Shown here one piece after another: positions 45,958-56,039 of a stretch of 64,000 nucleotides of DNA. The notes below the pieces were generated by a model that saw nothing but the letters and a program-made list of their open reading frames with translations, did no database searches and was not told where the DNA came from. A program made the translations under genes and the position numbers. This DNA comes from Luminiphilus sp. (lineage in GTDB: Bacteria; Pseudomonadota; Gammaproteobacteria; Pseudomonadales; Halieaceae), in assembly GCA_029242325.1 (NCBI GenBank), contig JAQWUD010000007.1, positions 1 through 64,000 of the forward strand, in the 5' to 3' direction. The first letter of the stretch is position 1, and every line of letters begins with the position of its first letter.

Positions 45958-47853
45958 ATGAAAAAACCATCTGATAACCGGCTGGGCATGCAACACGCCA
46001 TTACGCGACGGGATTTCGTGCAGGGCGCAGCCGTTGCCGCAGGTGCGGCGGTGCAAGCAGGCACGCTGAGCTTGTCTAACGTAGCGACTGCGAGCGCTTC
46101 AGTCAGCGAGGGTGCTCAGGGCGCGATGCTCTCCGACTACCCACCGATCAAAACCGGCATGCGTGGCTCACATCCGGGCGCCTACGAAATTGCTCATGCG
46201 CTCGCGCGTGAAGGAGCCAAATTCCCCACCCCCGAACCAACAGAAGAGCACTACGACTTGATTGTGGTCGGTGCTGGAATTTCAGGGCTCGCAGCAGCTC
46301 ACTATTACCAACAAAAATTCGGACCTAATGCAAAAATATTATTGCTAGAGAACCACGACGACTTTGGCGGCCACGCCAAGCGCAACGAATTTCACCAAAG
46401 CGGCGACATGGTGCTTTCTCTCGGTGGCACCCACAATCTAGAGTGGTGGCAATTTAGCGAGACTGTGAGCGCTTTTATGGCAGCACACGGCGTTGATCAC
46501 AAAGCCATGCAACAGCAGATGGACTTCGCCTACGGACGGGACGCGCCCAACAGCCCGGCGATGTGGTTTGATGAGGAAACCTACGGCGTGAGCCGACTTA
46601 TAACCAACTTCAATCTGTCAGCAAAACTCACCGCTGAAGACATCGACAAGGTCCCGATTTCAGATGACGGCCGAGAGTCACTTAAACGATTCTACGACAG
46701 CGCACCTCGCCTCGAAGACTGGACAGAGGCTGAAGCTGAAGACATGTTGTCGAGCATCAGCTATCCCCAATTTCTCCGACAGTATGGTGGTTTAATTGAT
46801 GACGCGGTGCAGCTTTTCGACAAGGAGGAGCATGGATCGTGGGGTTTGGAAATGCGTGCCATTTCAGCAGCTGAGGCTATCTGGGAGGGGTACCCGGGCG
46901 CCCACCTTTTCGGCGAGGGCTGGAGTAAGGATAGTTTCGAATATCCAGTAGCGATGTGGCCGGACGGTAACGCCAGTCTGACGCGCCTGATGGTGGCCAA
47001 GCTCATGCCACACTCGGCCCCGGACGTAACGGCAGATAACGTCGCCATCGCGCGCTTCGATTACTCAGCGCTGGATCAGGAATGGGCCGACGTGAGGTTG
47101 CGCCTGAATTCAACGGTCGTTGGTGTCGAAAATACCAATGAGGGCGTCTCAGTAACCTACGCGTCACCCGCAGGAGCACTCAAACAAGTCTCAGCTCGAC
47201 ATAGCGCACTGGCCTGCTACCACAGCATCATCCCTCACCTGTGCCCCGCTATGGCTGACACACAGAAAGCTGCGCTGAAGTATCAGGTCAAATTTCCAAT
47301 GATTTTGACCAATGTACTGCTTCGCAATAGCGAAGCGCTGGACAAACTTGGCGTTGACGCCATCGCCTGTCCCGGCAGGCTGCACGCGAGATTATTCCTT
47401 TTCAAAGGACTCCATACCGGCGGCTACGAACGCCCTGATAATGTCGAAGAAGCTGTATCACTCGTTTTTTGGGGATCAATTTCGCCCCCCGAGGACGCCA
47501 TTGATCTTCGCAGTCAGCTTAGAGGATCACGTCAGAAGTTACTCGAGCTCAGCTTTGAGGACTTTGAACGCGAGGTGCGGACGGTACTTGACGGCTTATT
47601 GGGCCCAGCGGGCTTCGACGTGTCAGAGGATATTCTGGCGATCACCGTGAATCGATGGCCACACGGCTATTCCTATGAATACATGCAGCTATGGGACCCA
47701 GAGTGGGGGCCCGGTGAGGCGCCACATGAAATTGCCCGTCAACGGTTCGGTTCTATTGTGATCGCCAACGCTGACGCAGGCGCCTCAGCCTACACCCACG
47801 TCGCCATTGATCAGGCACATCGAGCTGTTGCTGATTTATTGGATGAAACTTGA
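45958..47853 (+). CDS. Tat-exported FAD/NAD(P)-binding oxidoreductase
   Basis: A 631-residue protein. A twin-arginine signal is visible: ITRRDFVQGAAVAAGAAVQA (RRDFV, then hydrophobic Ala-rich core), so a folded flavoprotein is moved to the periplasm. The mature part has DLIVVGAGISGLAAAHYYQQ (about residues 100-119) and LLENHDDFGGHAKRNEF, the FAD-binding start of an amine-oxidase/protoporphyrinogen-oxidase-like fold, and a late block HVAIDQAHRAVADLL. A 40-residue helical region follows the signal. No CxxCH haem motif is seen. Substrate unknown; an electron acceptor might be the ferric-reductase-like membrane protein encoded divergently. ATG 45958 is chosen; an in-frame TTG at 45940 is possible. 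Confidence 0.85.
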   Translation: MKKPSDNRLGMQHAITRRDFVQGAAVAAGAAVQAGTLSLSNVATASASVSEGAQGAMLSDYPPIKTGMRGSHPGAYEIAHALAREGAKFPTPEPTEEHYDLIVVGAGISGLAAAHYYQQKFGPNAKILLLENHDDFGGHAKRNEFHQSGDMVLSLGGTHNLEWWQFSETVSAFMAAHGVDHKAMQQQMDFAYGRDAPNSPAMWFDEETYGVSRLITNFNLSAKLTAEDIDKVPISDDGRESLKRFYDSAPRLEDWTEAEAEDMLSSISYPQFLRQYGGLIDDAVQLFDKEEHGSWGLEMRAISAAEAIWEGYPGAHLFGEGWSKDSFEYPVAMWPDGNASLTRLMVAKLMPHSAPDVTADNVAIARFDYSALDQEWADVRLRLNSTVVGVENTNEGVSVTYASPAGALKQVSARHSALACYHSIIPHLCPAMADTQKAALKYQVKFPMILTNVLLRNSEALDKLGVDAIACPGRLHARLFLFKGLHTGGYERPDNVEEAVSLVFWGSISPPEDAIDLRSQLRGSRQKLLELSFEDFEREVRTVLDGLLGPAGFDVSEDILAITVNRWPHGYSYEYMQLWDPEWGPGEAPHEIARQRFGSIVIANADAGASAYTHVAIDQAHRAVADLLDET

Positions 47854-47973
47854 GTTTCGCCAGCATTCCGGCGATCCAAAGACTGACGCTGTGGCCTATG
47901 GACAAAGTGGGCATGCCGGATACGTTCTGGAGATCGCCCTCCCGAACGAGGCGGCGTGTTCAAACAGCGCTCG

Positions 47974-49746
47974 TCACTCGGGCAAAGATCCCTGCATGAC
48001 CTGTCCCTGCATGACCACTAAGGAGGGCTGTAAGGCCCAGATGCTCTGAGGATCCATCTCAAAAAGATCTTGATCCAACACCACGAAATCGGCTTCCTTA
48101 CCCACCTCGATTGCGCCCTGCGCGCCTTCCAAACGCAGCTGGTAAGCACCGTTGCGCGTGTAGCCGGCCAGAAGTTGCTCAAGTTCGAGCCGCTCTGTAA
48201 CAGGCGCACGAATGCCGTCATTCTCAGATTGCCACCACTCTCTTGGATACTGCCGGGTATGTCCGGTCTGGATACCCAGATAAGGACTGACGTAGGTAGG
48301 CAACATATCGCCCCCCCACCATTCATCGCTAGAAAACGTCACGCGAGCACCAGTCTCGAACACCGTCCGGGCTTGATACATCGCGTCATACCGCGCAGGG
48401 CCCAATAGGTCGCGAACCACTGGATTTGACTCTACCCCAAACCACCATGGTGAAAAGTTCGCGATCACGCCCAGCGCCTCAATACGCTTCATATCTGAAG
48501 GATCAATCAGTGCTAAATGGGCTATGGTGACACGGGGATAGAAGGCTTCCGCTACTTCGGCATGAGCCGCCTCTAAGGCATCGAGTACAGTGCGAGTCGC
48601 GCGATCACCAATGCTATGCACCATGAGATCAAGTTTTTCCTCATGGAGCTCCAGCAAGAGCGCCGTCAGCTCCTCTGTCGTTAGCAGTGGCTCAGTCGCA
48701 ATGCCACTCCCTAAATACGGCTCAGTATAGGAGGCTGACTGATTGGCGCTGATGCCGTCCATGAACACCTTTACCGCATTGAAGCGGAGCAATGACCCAC
48801 CATACTCGCGGCGATAGCGTTTCACCTCTGCGACAGCTCTTTTGGCGCGCTCCGGAGTGAAAATCTGGTAGGTCCCGTAATACCTCAGCGGCAGGCGCCC
48901 CTGCTTTTCAAGCGACGCGATGACACTGTAAACGTGATCCCCGTAACCTTTATTGCCGGCATCAAAAATCGCGGTCAAACCATGGCCACTCATAACGCTC
49001 AGTATGTCGGCCACTGCGTCTTTATGGCGTTGAATCTGACTCGAATCGACCAGAGCAAACTGCTCAGAAAAATGCTGAACACCTGCCCCCTCCTTGACCC
49101 AACCGGTCGGGTTACCCTGTCCGTCTCTGGCGTACATCGCCAGACCAGGCTTCGGATCGGGAGTGGCGCCATCAACCCCCAGTTCAGACAATGCTTTTGA
49201 ATTTAGCCAGAAATCGTGGGCTGTCTCGCTTTCAAACCACACTAGGCGATCAGGGAGAATGGCATCCAGTGTTTCTTTTCTGGGGCCCTCACTACCGTTG
49301 ACAAACATCGCTGTTGGCCAGCAACAAAGACGTAGCCATTTCTGTTCCGGATGCTTTTCAGCATATTGTTTCACCGACGCCAAAAGGGCTTCTTTAGTAT
49401 TGCCCGAGACCTCTCCGAAATTTTCGACGTTAACGTAACCGGGGTGAGCATGGCCATCGATGAGACCCGGCACCAGCAATCGTCCTTGAAGATCTATACT
49501 CAAAGGGGCCTGAATAGGCTCAGCTCCCTTGTTGTCACCTACGTATACAAACTTACCGTCCGATATCGCGAGCGCTTCCGCCCACAGTTGCTGTGTGTTT
49601 GATGTAAATATCTTGGCGTTCCTGATAACAAGATCTGCGCTAGGAAAAGTGATCGCCTTATCGCTTTGGGACTCACTGGCTCCATATGCATACCCCGACA
49701 TAAACGTCAGAAGCGATACCGCAAAGATTTTTTTTAAAAGGACCAT
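47974..49746 (-). CDS. Secreted amidohydrolase, YtcJ-like (amidohydrolase family 3)
   Basis: A 590-residue amidohydrolase with signal peptide (MVLLKKIFAVSLLTFMSGYA, cleaved near YGA-SES). DLVIRNAKIFT begins the composite domain; VPGLIDGHAHPGYV supplies HxH, AVKVFMDGISANQSASYTEP the lysine region, MVHSIGDRATRTVLDAL and IAHLALIDPSD the next metal His, and FSSDEWWGGDML the final Asp. This is the YtcJ/amidohydrolase_3 layout: metal hydrolases for cyclic amides, imidazoles or similar; mostly of unknown substrate. ATG 49746 gives a signal peptide, whereas the 49890 start would add non-signal residues. It follows the Tat flavoprotein in convergent orientation. Confidence 0.88.
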   Translation of the reverse strand: MVLLKKIFAVSLLTFMSGYAYGASESQSDKAITFPSADLVIRNAKIFTSNTQQLWAEALAISDGKFVYVGDNKGAEPIQAPLSIDLQGRLLVPGLIDGHAHPGYVNVENFGEVSGNTKEALLASVKQYAEKHPEQKWLRLCCWPTAMFVNGSEGPRKETLDAILPDRLVWFESETAHDFWLNSKALSELGVDGATPDPKPGLAMYARDGQGNPTGWVKEGAGVQHFSEQFALVDSSQIQRHKDAVADILSVMSGHGLTAIFDAGNKGYGDHVYSVIASLEKQGRLPLRYYGTYQIFTPERAKRAVAEVKRYRREYGGSLLRFNAVKVFMDGISANQSASYTEPYLGSGIATEPLLTTEELTALLLELHEEKLDLMVHSIGDRATRTVLDALEAAHAEVAEAFYPRVTIAHLALIDPSDMKRIEALGVIANFSPWWFGVESNPVVRDLLGPARYDAMYQARTVFETGARVTFSSDEWWGGDMLPTYVSPYLGIQTGHTRQYPREWWQSENDGIRAPVTERLELEQLLAGYTRNGAYQLRLEGAQGAIEVGKEADFVVLDQDLFEMDPQSIWALQPSLVVMQGQVMQGSLPE

Positions 49747-49958
49747 GGTGCTCTGCCTGTTCGATTGTCGCCGCCAGAAACGGCTTACCGTGCGTTTTTT
49801 CTTGTTTTGTAGGCACATGCTGGATGGGCACTCGGCGACGTTGCTTTCACATTGCACTAATTCCCGCCATATCACACTGCGCTTAGGCATCCTCGTTCAT
49901 TTTATTATAAGGTTAAAGGTAATATGTTGAGCAAAAACCTCCACCAGCAGGATTGAGA

Positions 49959-50408
49959 ATGACCATGATGCAACACAGTTGCCAGTGCCCCTGCGGTGCC
50001 AATCAATTTTCAGCTCACGGAAAACCCATCGTCCGATTCTTCTGCCACTGCACGATCTGCCAAGAGAAATATGATGCATCCTTTGCGGATGTGACCTTAT
50101 TCAAACTGCCAGCGATGACATTACCTGAGCAGGCGATCACCTTTGGGAAGTACAAACGTTTTGCAGCCATTGACCGGGGTATTTGTGACGCCTGCCAAAA
50201 ACCCGTGATAGCGAAGATGGGTGCCGGGGAGAAAGGCTATGCGTTTATCTCAACACAGAATTTTGTCAGCCCCGAGGCGCTGCCTACGAGCACGATGCAT
50301 GTGTTTTACGGGACACGAACTGAAGATGTCGATGACTCGCTGCCAAAATACCATTCGTGGCTGAGCAGCCAGTGGGCGTTTCTCAAACTACTGAGGTCGG
50401 CGGCCTAG
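49959..50408 (+). CDS. GFA family protein (glutathione-dependent formaldehyde-activating-like)
   Basis: A 149-residue Mss4/GFA-fold zinc protein. HSCQCPCGANQF provides C-x-C-x-x-C, FFCHCTICQE another CxC...C set, and ICDACQKP the last zinc Cys pair, in the spacing typical of GFA proteins. Some members help formaldehyde react with glutathione; most, including this one, have no known substrate. AGGA precedes ATG 49959 at seven bases, so it is favoured over the TTG at 49953. It converges on the universal stress gene (10-base gap). Confidence 0.83.
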   Translation: MTMMQHSCQCPCGANQFSAHGKPIVRFFCHCTICQEKYDASFADVTLFKLPAMTLPEQAITFGKYKRFAAIDRGICDACQKPVIAKMGAGEKGYAFISTQNFVSPEALPTSTMHVFYGTRTEDVDDSLPKYHSWLSSQWAFLKLLRSAA

Positions 50409-50418
50409 CACTTACGTA

Positions 50419-51285
50419 CTAAAGGTGCACCGTCACGGTGGGCACGCGGGAAGCCCGCAATAAATCATTGGTCTTGCTGCCCAGTAACAAACTCTTCAAC
50501 GGGCTGCGACTGTAGGCCCCCATCACCAGTAGATCGATTTCTCTCTCAGCAATCGCCTGTGTAATTTTCTGCTCGGGATCACCCGGTAAATACGCCGTTT
50601 CAGTAGCAAACCCTTTTTCTGCCAGCGTGCTTTTGGCCCACTCCAGGTGTCTGGTTGCCTCGTTATTTTGCTTACCTGACATTACGACGTGCACCGGCAA
50701 ATCGGCGAGCGCAGGATTACCGGCGATCAGGCTGATACAACTGCGCGTCATGCGCTTACCGTCATAGGCAACCAAAAGGCTTTTTGGCTCAGTAAACGCG
50801 TTAGCTACAGTAAGAATCGGCCGCCGAATTTTGCGGCTGATGCTCTCCACGTGCCGGCCCAGATCGCGCTCGGTGTGCGCGGCCGACTTACCGCGACGAC
50901 CCAAGACATATAGCGCCACATCTTGTTGCTGCTCTTCGAGGGTTTCCAGGAGCTGCCCGTAGCGCTGACGAACATCGACCGCGATACGCTCACGCTGCTC
51001 ACACCGCTTTTTCAGTTCATTGAGAAATATCCGGCCTTGCTCGCGCGTTTCACGGGTGCGCTCACCCTCTTCCTCAGCAAGCTGGTTTAACAAGTTCTCC
51101 TGCGCATCAAACCCTATTGCTCCGCTATGATCGTCGCTGGTAGCGGTCTCCTGATGACGATCAATAATGTGCAGTAACTCCATCGGCAAAGAAAACTTCT
51201 CTGCTGCCCAGGCACTGTAATCAGCAACGGACTCTGCGTAGGGCGACTGATCAACGCAGGCAAGCACCTTTTTGGGCAGTTTCAT
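50419..51285 (-). CDS. Universal stress protein, tandem UspA domains
   Basis: A 288-residue protein made of two UspA domains. The first starts KKVLACVDQSPYAESVADYS and ends with LGRRGKSAAHTERDLGRHVE; the second has LLVAYDGKRMTRSCISLI and GAYSRSPLKSLLLGSKTNDL, which includes the G-x-x-G-x9-G-(S/T) ATP-binding signature. Such proteins support survival under starvation or oxidative stress and often modulate a neighbouring transporter. The stop of the upstream SulP gene lies nine bases before this start, so they form an operon. An ion-flux-linked role is inferred from that pairing. Confidence 0.92.
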   Translation of the reverse strand: MKLPKKVLACVDQSPYAESVADYSAWAAEKFSLPMELLHIIDRHQETATSDDHSGAIGFDAQENLLNQLAEEEGERTRETREQGRIFLNELKKRCEQRERIAVDVRQRYGQLLETLEEQQQDVALYVLGRRGKSAAHTERDLGRHVESISRKIRRPILTVANAFTEPKSLLVAYDGKRMTRSCISLIAGNPALADLPVHVVMSGKQNNEATRHLEWAKSTLAEKGFATETAYLPGDPEQKITQAIAEREIDLLVMGAYSRSPLKSLLLGSKTNDLLRASRVPTVTVHL

Positions 51286-51294
51286 ATTGGCGAC

Positions 51295-52770
51295 CTATTG
51301 AGGCAGGAGCAAATCTTCAGCTCCCTCCTTGTCGTGCAAACCGAAGCGATCCACCATTGTGGCGCTAGCCTCGTTAAGCCCGATTACTTCCACGTCTGCG
51401 CCCTCACGTCGAAACTTCAGCACCACTTTGTCCAATGCACTGACTGCAGTGATATCCCAAAAATGCGCGCGACTCACATCGATACGGACAGTATCGATAG
51501 CCTCCTTAAAATCAAATGACTGCGAGAATCGGTCAGCGCTGGCGAAAAAGACCTGCCCCAAAACCGTGTACGCCCGAACGCGACCCTCATCCTCTGACTG
51601 GGATCGAATCACCAGAATACGACCGACCTTGTGCGCAAAAAAGAATCCCGAGAGGAGCACACCAGACAATACACCCTGCGCAAGATCATGGGTGGATACC
51701 GTTACCGCCACCGTCACCATCATTACAAAGCTAGAGCTCGGTGGATGCGTCCGCAGGTTTCGGATTGAATCCCAATTAAAAGTGCCTATCGATACCATGA
51801 TCATAACGGCGACCAGTGCTGCCATCGGTATCTGGCGCACCCAGTCGCTGAGGAACAACAGCAACAGCAGTAAAAATATGCCGGCGCTGAGCGTAGACAG
51901 CCGACCGCGACCGCCAGACTTCACGTTGATGACCGATTGGCCAATCATCGCACAACCCGCCATTCCACCGAGAAAGCCGCTGGCAATATTGGCGACACCC
52001 TGCCCCACGCACTCGCGGCTCTTATTGCTGTGGGTATCCGTTAAATCGTCCACAATGGTGGCCGTCATCAGCGACTCGAGGAGCGCCACGACCATCAGGG
52101 TGACCGCGTAGGGAAAGATGATCTCGAGGGTCTCCAAATTGAGCGGGATATCGGGAATCAGGAACACCGGCAAGGTAGACGGCAGATCGCCCATATCCCC
52201 CACTGTGCGCACGTCGATACCAAAATACATCGATACAGCCGTCAGCAGAACTATGGCGACCAGTGGTGAGGGCACCGCACGCGTAATGAGGGGTAGGCCA
52301 TAGATAATCCCGAGCCCCGCGGCCGCCATGCCATACACCGCATAGGGAACATCGGTCAGCTCGGGTAACTGCGCCATAAAAATCAGGATCGCCAGCGCGT
52401 TCACAAAACCCGTCACCACCGAGCGCGAGACAAAGCGCATCAGCTCTCCGAGACGCACCCATCCCGCGATGATTTGCAGGGCACCGGTAAGAATCGTGGC
52501 GGCAAAGAGGTATTCGAGGCCATGCTCTTTAACCAGCGTCACCATCAGCAGTGCCATGGCGCCCGTAGCGGCAGAAATCATGCCAGGCCGACCGCCCGCA
52601 AACGCAATGACCACCGCTATGCAAAATGAGGCATAAAGGCCTACTCGCGGGTCTACCCCGGCGATGATGGAGAAAGCGATAGCCTCAGGTATCAGCGCCA
52701 ACGCGACGACCAACCCCGCTAATAAATCGCTGCGGACATTGGAGAACCACTCCTGACGAAGTTTGTTCAT
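51295..52770 (-). CDS. SulP family anion transporter with STAS domain
   Basis: A 491-residue SulP carrier. It opens with [20 protein letters not shown] and [19 protein letters not shown], typical of TM1-TM3. [20 protein letters not shown] is the conserved SulP block in the middle. A cytoplasmic STAS domain occupies the last ~100 residues ([18 protein letters not shown], then [20 protein letters not shown]). Family members carry sulfate, bicarbonate or other oxyanions with sodium or protons; marine bacteria use some for bicarbonate. It is translated with the tandem Usp gene directly downstream. The divergent DmdA-like gene starts 267 bases away. Confidence 0.92.
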   Translation of the reverse strand: MNKLRQEWFSNVRSDLLAGLVVALALIPEAIAFSIIAGVDPRVGLYASFCIAVVIAFAGGRPGMISAATGAMALLMVTLVKEHGLEYLFAATILTGALQIIAGWVRLGELMRFVSRSVVTGFVNALAILIFMAQLPELTDVPYAVYGMAAAGLGIIYGLPLITRAVPSPLVAIVLLTAVSMYFGIDVRTVGDMGDLPSTLPVFLIPDIPLNLETLEIIFPYAVTLMVVALLESLMTATIVDDLTDTHSNKSRECVGQGVANIASGFLGGMAGCAMIGQSVINVKSGGRGRLSTLSAGIFLLLLLLFLSDWVRQIPMAALVAVMIMVSIGTFNWDSIRNLRTHPPSSSFVMMVTVAVTVSTHDLAQGVLSGVLLSGFFFAHKVGRILVIRSQSEDEGRVRAYTVLGQVFFASADRFSQSFDFKEAIDTVRIDVSRAHFWDITAVSALDKVVLKFRREGADVEVIGLNEASATMVDRFGLHDKEGAEDLLLPQ

Positions 52771-53037
52771 AATAGAAACCAGTTGAGGATGTGCTGGATT
52801 GCCATGGCGATACGGCCGAATAAGCCTTCCGGATTGTTCTCAGACACTTCTCAACGCCCATACCCACGTCCCAAAGCCGCTGTTTCACTCAAACCCAAGC
52901 TGGGGGCCACAGTTGATCTGGCCGAAACAAGACCGCCTCGTAATCCAGTTAGCCCCGTGAACCATACAAAGAGGCATCTAGCCTTGGCGAACTCACTTTC
53001 ATAACGGGCCAACACCCACGATATTATAAGGGACACT

Positions 53038-54198
53038 ATGGCAGTCACCCCACGCAAAGAATTTGGTTTTGGCACCCAGATTCGCAAATCCCCGTTCTTT
53101 GACGCCACGGTTCGCTGGGGTGCGACCGATTTCTCGGTATACAACCACATGTATATCCCCCGATCTTTTGGCGACCCGGAGGAGAATTTCTGGAATCTAG
53201 TAAACGACGCCATCTTGTGTGACGTCGCCGTGGAACGCCAAGTCGAGATTATCGGCAAAGACGCTGCCGAGTTCGTCCAGCTTCTTACGCCACGGAACCT
53301 CTCGCAATGCGCGGTAGGCCAATGCAAATACGTGCTGATCACCAATGCGGCTGGCGGTATTTTGAATGATCCCGTATTGCTTCGAGTGGAGGAAGATCGC
53401 TTTTGGCTGTCGCTGGCAGATAGCGACGTCTTGCTCTGGGCACAAGGCGTAGCCACTCACGCGGGTCTGGACGTCGAGATTCGGGAACCCGACGTTTCCC
53501 CGTTACAACTTCAGGGTCCTAAAAGTGGCGACATTATGGCCGCTCTTTTTGGAGAATCGATTCGTGAACTGAAGTACTACTGGCTCGATCGGCTTGAGCT
53601 GGATGGTATTCCATTGTTGATTTCCCGAACCGGCTGGTCAAGCGAGTTAGGCTATGAGCTGTATTTACTCGATGGTAGTCAGGGCAATGCGCTATGGGAA
53701 AAGTTGATGGCCATTGGCGAACCTCTCGGTTTAAAACCAGGGCACACCTCGACAATTCGTCGCATAGAAGGCGGCATGCTCTCCTACCATGCTGACTTGG
53801 ATGCCGGTGTTAATCCCTTCGAACTGGGCCTCGACCGGCTCGTAGACCTCGACATGGCTGCCAACTTCATTGGCAAAACTGCCCTTCAGCGTATTCAGCA
53901 GCAGGGTGTGCACCGGCGACAAGTGGGCGTCGAAATCGATGGTAATGCACTGCCTGGAGCCAACACGCAATTCTGGCCCGTGAAACGAGGAGGTCATCTC
54001 GCGGGCAAGGTGACTTCGGCCGTTTATTCACCCAGACTCAAAAAGAACATCGCGCTGGCAATGGTCATGCAGGAACACAGCGCCTTGGACACCGAGTACG
54101 AGATTGAAGTGGCAGGCGAGGTGCGCCGAGCCCAAGTTGTGGCCAAACCTTTTTACGACCCGAATAAACGCATTACGGCGGGTGCGACACTGAGCTGA
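53038..54198 (+). CDS. DmdA-like / GcvT-fold methyltransferase (possible DMSP demethylase)
   Basis: A 386-residue GcvT-fold protein that resembles dimethylsulfoniopropionate demethylase more than glycine cleavage T. Support: YNHMYIPRSFGDPEENF, CDVAVERQVEIIGKDAAEFV, QLLTPRNLSQCAVGQCKYV, NDPVLLRVEEDRFWLSLADS and DVLLWAQGVA, then EIREPDVSPLQLQGPKSGD, in the same order as DmdA, including YNHM and NDPVLL. SRTGWSSELGYELYL and RIEGGMLSYHADL follow. DmdA moves a methyl group from DMSP to tetrahydrofolate, giving methylmercaptopropionate. Relatives with other substrates exist, so I leave the symbol empty. AAGGG precedes ATG 53038, and a tentative -10 (TATTAT) lies 20 bases upstream of that. The convergent ligase could act next. 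Confidence 0.75.
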   Translation: MAVTPRKEFGFGTQIRKSPFFDATVRWGATDFSVYNHMYIPRSFGDPEENFWNLVNDAILCDVAVERQVEIIGKDAAEFVQLLTPRNLSQCAVGQCKYVLITNAAGGILNDPVLLRVEEDRFWLSLADSDVLLWAQGVATHAGLDVEIREPDVSPLQLQGPKSGDIMAALFGESIRELKYYWLDRLELDGIPLLISRTGWSSELGYELYLLDGSQGNALWEKLMAIGEPLGLKPGHTSTIRRIEGGMLSYHADLDAGVNPFELGLDRLVDLDMAANFIGKTALQRIQQQGVHRRQVGVEIDGNALPGANTQFWPVKRGGHLAGKVTSAVYSPRLKKNIALAMVMQEHSALDTEYEIEVAGEVRRAQVVAKPFYDPNKRITAGATLS

Positions 54199-54324
54199 GG
54201 CGATGGTCGCGGCACTGCCGATCACGCAGGACTCGCTTGGGCCCGCGAATGTTAATAGCTGCATCCAGACCCAAGGTTCATGCAGCACATCCGCGCACCT
54301 ATGTCTGAGTCGTGAGGTGAACGG

Positions 54325-55950
54325 TTACTGCAGAGACTCCACGCGCTGGCGGAGCACCATCTTGCGAATCTTCCCGGTAGAGGTTTTAGGGAGGCCCTCA
54401 AACACGATGCGTTTAGGGCTCTTGAACCCAGCCAACTGCCCACGCGTATGCTCAATTAAGGCTTCCTCAGTGAGCTCAATCCCCTCCGTGAGTTCTACAA
54501 ACGCACAAGGGACCTCGCCCCACTTATCGTCGGGCATCGCCACCACCGCCGCGCAGGCCACGGCCGGGTGGCTGTAGAGCGCATTTTCCACCTCTATCGA
54601 CGAGATATTTTCTCCCCCAGAGATAATGATGTCCTTGGAGCGATCCCTGATCTCGATATAACCGTCGGGGTGTTGAACCGCCAAATCACCAGACCAGAAC
54701 CAGCCGTCGGCGAAGGCCTCTGCCGTCGCTTCGGGCTGCTTGAAATATCCCTTCATCACGATGTTCCCCCTGAAGGCAACCTCTCCCTGCGCTGCGCCAT
54801 CCCAAGGCACCGGCTGTCGCGTGTCAGGGTCGAGCACCAGAACATCTTCCTGCAACTCATAAGCGACCCCTTGCCGCGCTTTCAGCCGGGCCTGCTCTTC
54901 TTCACTCATACTTGCCCAGGTTGCCCGTTCTGCGCACACGACCGCGGGTCCATACACCTCAGTCAGACCATATACGTGAGTGACAGAAATCCCCATGCTC
55001 TCCATCGCGAGAATGGTCTGCGGTGGTGGGGGCGCCGCCGCCGTCATCATGCGCACCGACTGTTTAAAGGCCTGCCGCTCACGCTCCGCCGCGTTGGTAA
55101 TCATTGACATGATGATCGGAGCGCCACACAGGTGTGTCACACCGTGGCGTGCAAACGCATCGTAAATCCCAGCGGCTGAAGGACTCCGAAGGAAGACATG
55201 AGTCCCTGCCAAAAGCGTGACGGTCCACGGGAAGCACCAGCCGTTGCAATGGAACAGGGGCAACGTCCAGAGGTAAATGGGGTGGTGAGGCATCTCCCAC
55301 GTGACCACATTATTGACCGCATTGGTCCACGCACCGCGGTGGGAATAGACAACGCCCTTTGGTTGCCCAGTCGTACCAGAGGTGTAGTTGAGGGCCAGGG
55401 CATCCCATTCGTCATCGGGCGGCATGTAGGGAAATTCGAGAGAGCCCTCCAGTAGCAGCGCCTCATAAGTCAGCTCACCGATGCACGGACCGCCGGGCCC
55501 CTCTGGATCTTCGATATCGACGATCAGCAGCTCTCGCCCCGAGCACTCCACCGCATCCCGAGCCAGCGCCGAGAATTCGGTGTCCACCAGCAGGACCTTG
55601 GCCTCTCCGTGCGCCAGAACGTAACCAAGGGTTGCTGCATCGAGCCGCACGTTATTGGCGTTAAGCACGGCTCCCAGCATCGGGATCGCTAGGGCGCACT
55701 CAAGTGCCTCGGGAATATTGGGCGCGATCAGTGCAACCGTATCGCCCTGCCCAACACCTCGTCCGTCAAGCGCAGAAGCGAGCCGTTTGCAGCGCGCGGC
55801 GACTTCGGCCCACGTGCGCCGAATACCCCCATGAATTTGTGCAGGGAGGTCGGGGTATACCCGCTCGGTGCGTTTGAGAACTGAAACAGGGGTCAGCGGA
55901 GCAAAATTGGCGGCAGTCTTACTGAGCTCGGGCCCAGTATAAATATTCAT
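54325..55950 (-). CDS. AMP-dependent acyl-CoA synthetase (possibly DmdB-type)
   Basis: A 541-residue ANL ligase. Motifs: LNYTSGTTGQPKGVVYSHRG, HVYGLTEVYGPAVVCAERA, WFWSGDLAVQHPDGYIEIRD, RSKDIIISGGENISSIEVEN and the C-terminal Lys in TSTGKIRKMVLR. Its N-terminus (LTPVSVLKRTERVYPDLPAQ) is like the short/medium-chain ligase group that includes methylmercaptopropionyl-CoA ligase DmdB. Placed convergently with the DmdA-like gene (126-base gap), it would fit the next step of DMSP demethylation. DmdC and DmdD are not in the window, and other acids are possible. Confidence 0.88.
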   Translation of the reverse strand: MNIYTGPELSKTAANFAPLTPVSVLKRTERVYPDLPAQIHGGIRRTWAEVAARCKRLASALDGRGVGQGDTVALIAPNIPEALECALAIPMLGAVLNANNVRLDAATLGYVLAHGEAKVLLVDTEFSALARDAVECSGRELLIVDIEDPEGPGGPCIGELTYEALLLEGSLEFPYMPPDDEWDALALNYTSGTTGQPKGVVYSHRGAWTNAVNNVVTWEMPHHPIYLWTLPLFHCNGWCFPWTVTLLAGTHVFLRSPSAAGIYDAFARHGVTHLCGAPIIMSMITNAAERERQAFKQSVRMMTAAAPPPPQTILAMESMGISVTHVYGLTEVYGPAVVCAERATWASMSEEEQARLKARQGVAYELQEDVLVLDPDTRQPVPWDGAAQGEVAFRGNIVMKGYFKQPEATAEAFADGWFWSGDLAVQHPDGYIEIRDRSKDIIISGGENISSIEVENALYSHPAVACAAVVAMPDDKWGEVPCAFVELTEGIELTEEALIEHTRGQLAGFKSPKRIVFEGLPKTSTGKIRKMVLRQRVESLQ

Positions 55951-56039
55951 GTCGAACTCCCCTCTGCTCGAGGCTCACTCCCTGCCGCGCAGAATAGCGC
56001 TGATCGGCCTCTAATAAGTCCAGTGTAGCGTGGCAGGTA

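Noticed and set aside
45858-45974. 38-codon frame overlapping ATGA with the small membrane protein
   Set aside because: Overlaps the Tat flavoprotein start region, has no recognisable feature, and could easily be chance.
51329-52111. 260-codon plus-strand frame
   Set aside because: Antisense shadow of the SulP gene, rich in Thr, Ser and Pro as expected from such overlap.
54568-55107. 179-codon plus-strand frame
   Set aside because: Antisense to the acyl-CoA synthetase; no motif.
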